NCBI RefSeq assembly: GCF_014651915.1 | Contig: NZ_BMXU01000001.1 | Span: 248,001-312,000 of the forward strand | Origin: Parvularcula lutaonensis | Lineage (GTDB): Bacteria; Pseudomonadota; Alphaproteobacteria; Caulobacterales; Parvularculaceae | Reading direction: 5' to 3' | Length of the DNA: 64,000 nt | Shown: positions 63,121 through 64,000 of the stretch, piece after piece | Position numbering within the stretch: position 1 is the first letter of the stretch | Layout: each line of letters begins with the position of its first letter | Translations under genes and position numbers: made by a program | The notes under the pieces: generated by a model | What the model saw: only the letters and a program-made list of their open reading frames with translations | Database searches by the model: none | Told to the model about the DNA's origin: nothing

Positions 63121-64000
63121 TCAATAGCTGATCGTCAGCTTGCTGCCGAACGACAGGGCGTCGTATCGACCGAAGCTGTCGACCACGTTCTGGTCGTAGC
63201 GGGTGAAGGCGCTCATCCGAACGGCGTCGCCGGCGAGGCCGAAGCCATATTCCGCCTCTGCCGCCAGGTGCCGAGCGCTGCTGCCCAGGGCCCAGTGGTC
63301 CGTGACCTTCCCGGTCGTGCCCGACAGGCGGTCCGTGACCTGAACGGAGGTGTAGGCGACATCGCCGGCTTCCACATGCATCGGCTGCATTACGCTGGCG
63401 CGCAGACGGTCGCGCTTGCCAAAGATCTGGTCCTTGGTGATCGTGAATTGCATGGCGCTGGAGAGGAGGCCATCCTTGGCGATCGCCAGTGCACGCTGGT
63501 CATCGAGCGACGTCGTTCGCGCGCCCGTGGCCGATGCCGTAAGCGACAGGGTCGGGGCAAGCTCATAGCGCCCTGTCAGGGTCAGTGCTCCCGTGGCTGC
63601 ACCGTTCTCCATGCTGAGTATCCCCGCGCCCTGGGCGCCAAGGACAGCGTTTTCCTCCACGAGACCGGTGAAGCCGACGCCGATCGAAAGGCGCTCGCTC
63701 GGGGCCCACGCGATTTCGGCATAGGTCGCAGCAGCATCGCGAGAGCCGAAGAGCGGATTCTCGGCCAGGAAGTCCCCGGTTGCCGGGTCGGCGACACGCT
63801 GGTCAAAAGCCGTTGCCGACATCCCCAAGGAAAGGGTCAGGTCACCAGGCGTCTTGACGGTGAGGCGCCCGAAGCTGCCGCCGGAGGCAAGGCCGAGAAG
63901 GGGGTTCGTGCCGCCCGTCTCGGCGTGATAATCCGTGCTCGAAGCAGTCGGGTTGATCGCGCTGAGGTGGTGGCTGCCGAGACCTTGGCCGCTCAGGACC
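63121..64000 (-). CDS. C-terminal beta-barrel of an outer-membrane/autotransporter-type protein, 5' end outside window
   Basis: The frame is open from the right edge (…VLSGQGLGSHHLSAIN) through GRLTVKTPGDLTLSLGMSAT to the stop at 63121-63123. The roughly 290 residues alternate hydrophobic and polar positions, as in membrane beta-strands (TLTGRYELAPTLSLTASAT, SKLTISY). The final Tyr is the outer-membrane insertion signal. The pattern resembles the barrels attached to S8 peptidases of alphaproteobacteria, but the passenger part is beyond the window, so the family is not certain. An internal Met at 63828 is probably not a start. Confidence 0.7.
   Translation of the reverse strand, partial: VLSGQGLGSHHLSAINPTASSTDYHAETGGTNPLLGLASGGSFGRLTVKTPGDLTLSLGMSATAFDQRVADPATGDFLAENPLFGSRDAAATYAEIAWAPSERLSIGVGFTGLVEENAVLGAQGAGILSMENGAATGALTLTGRYELAPTLSLTASATGARTTSLDDQRALAIAKDGLLSSAMQFTITKDQIFGKRDRLRASVMQPMHVEAGDVAYTSVQVTDRLSGTTGKVTDHWALGSSARHLAAEAEYGFGLAGDAVRMSAFTRYDQNVVDSFGRYDALSFGSKLTISY

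Overview
The window is a GC-rich (about 60-65 %), densely packed piece of an alphaproteobacterial chromosome. A TonB-dependent receptor beside tryptophan-halogenase, SapC and cupin-like genes, laminarinase-type glycosidases, and an SO2930-type cytochrome with its beta-helix partner suggest a marine or aquatic carbohydrate user (Sphingomonadales, Caulobacterales or Parvularculales type). I cannot fix the genus. No rRNA, tRNA or CRISPR array was seen.

Left part (1-21.5 kb) is accessory DNA. It opens with the 5' part of an IS1595/ISXO2-type transposase running off the left edge, then a DUF6471 gene and a membrane protein with an uncertain start. A defence-type island follows. On the plus strand are two translationally coupled genes: a 2462-residue protein with two sacsin/HSP90-like ATPase modules and an 877-residue RapA-like SNF2 helicase. 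On the minus strand, converging on them, is a type I restriction-modification locus: half-length HsdS, HsdM, full-length HsdS, DUF3800, HsdR and a YgjP-like metallopeptidase. The right border carries a frameshifted gene and the 3' relic of a site-specific recombinase.

21.5-29 kb (minus strand) is a heavy-metal efflux operon (two-component system, CusB-like adaptor, CusA-like RND pump, DUF3240 protein, CusC-like outer-membrane protein). 29-30 kb is debris: an IS3 orfA stub and a frameshifted CIA30 pseudogene. 30-33 kb is an intact MacA/MacB-like ABC export operon.

33-63 kb is mostly carbohydrate metabolism and sensing. A galactoside module holds an SSS symporter, GH36 alpha-galactosidase, GalT and GalK. 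Then come a thiolase-like gene, a carotenoid oxygenase with a DUF1295 protein, and a divergent LytS/LytTR pair. Next to that pair are a GH3 beta-glucosidase and a GH16 lipoprotein whose upstream regions carry matching direct repeats spaced like LytTR sites. A TonB receptor, two halogenase-like flavoproteins, SapC and a JmjC/cupin protein follow as one block. A TetR regulator faces a beta-helix lipoprotein plus diheme cytochrome operon across a perfect 13-bp palindrome. The window closes with a TPR-containing hybrid histidine kinase and the C-terminal barrel of an outer-membrane protein running off the right edge.
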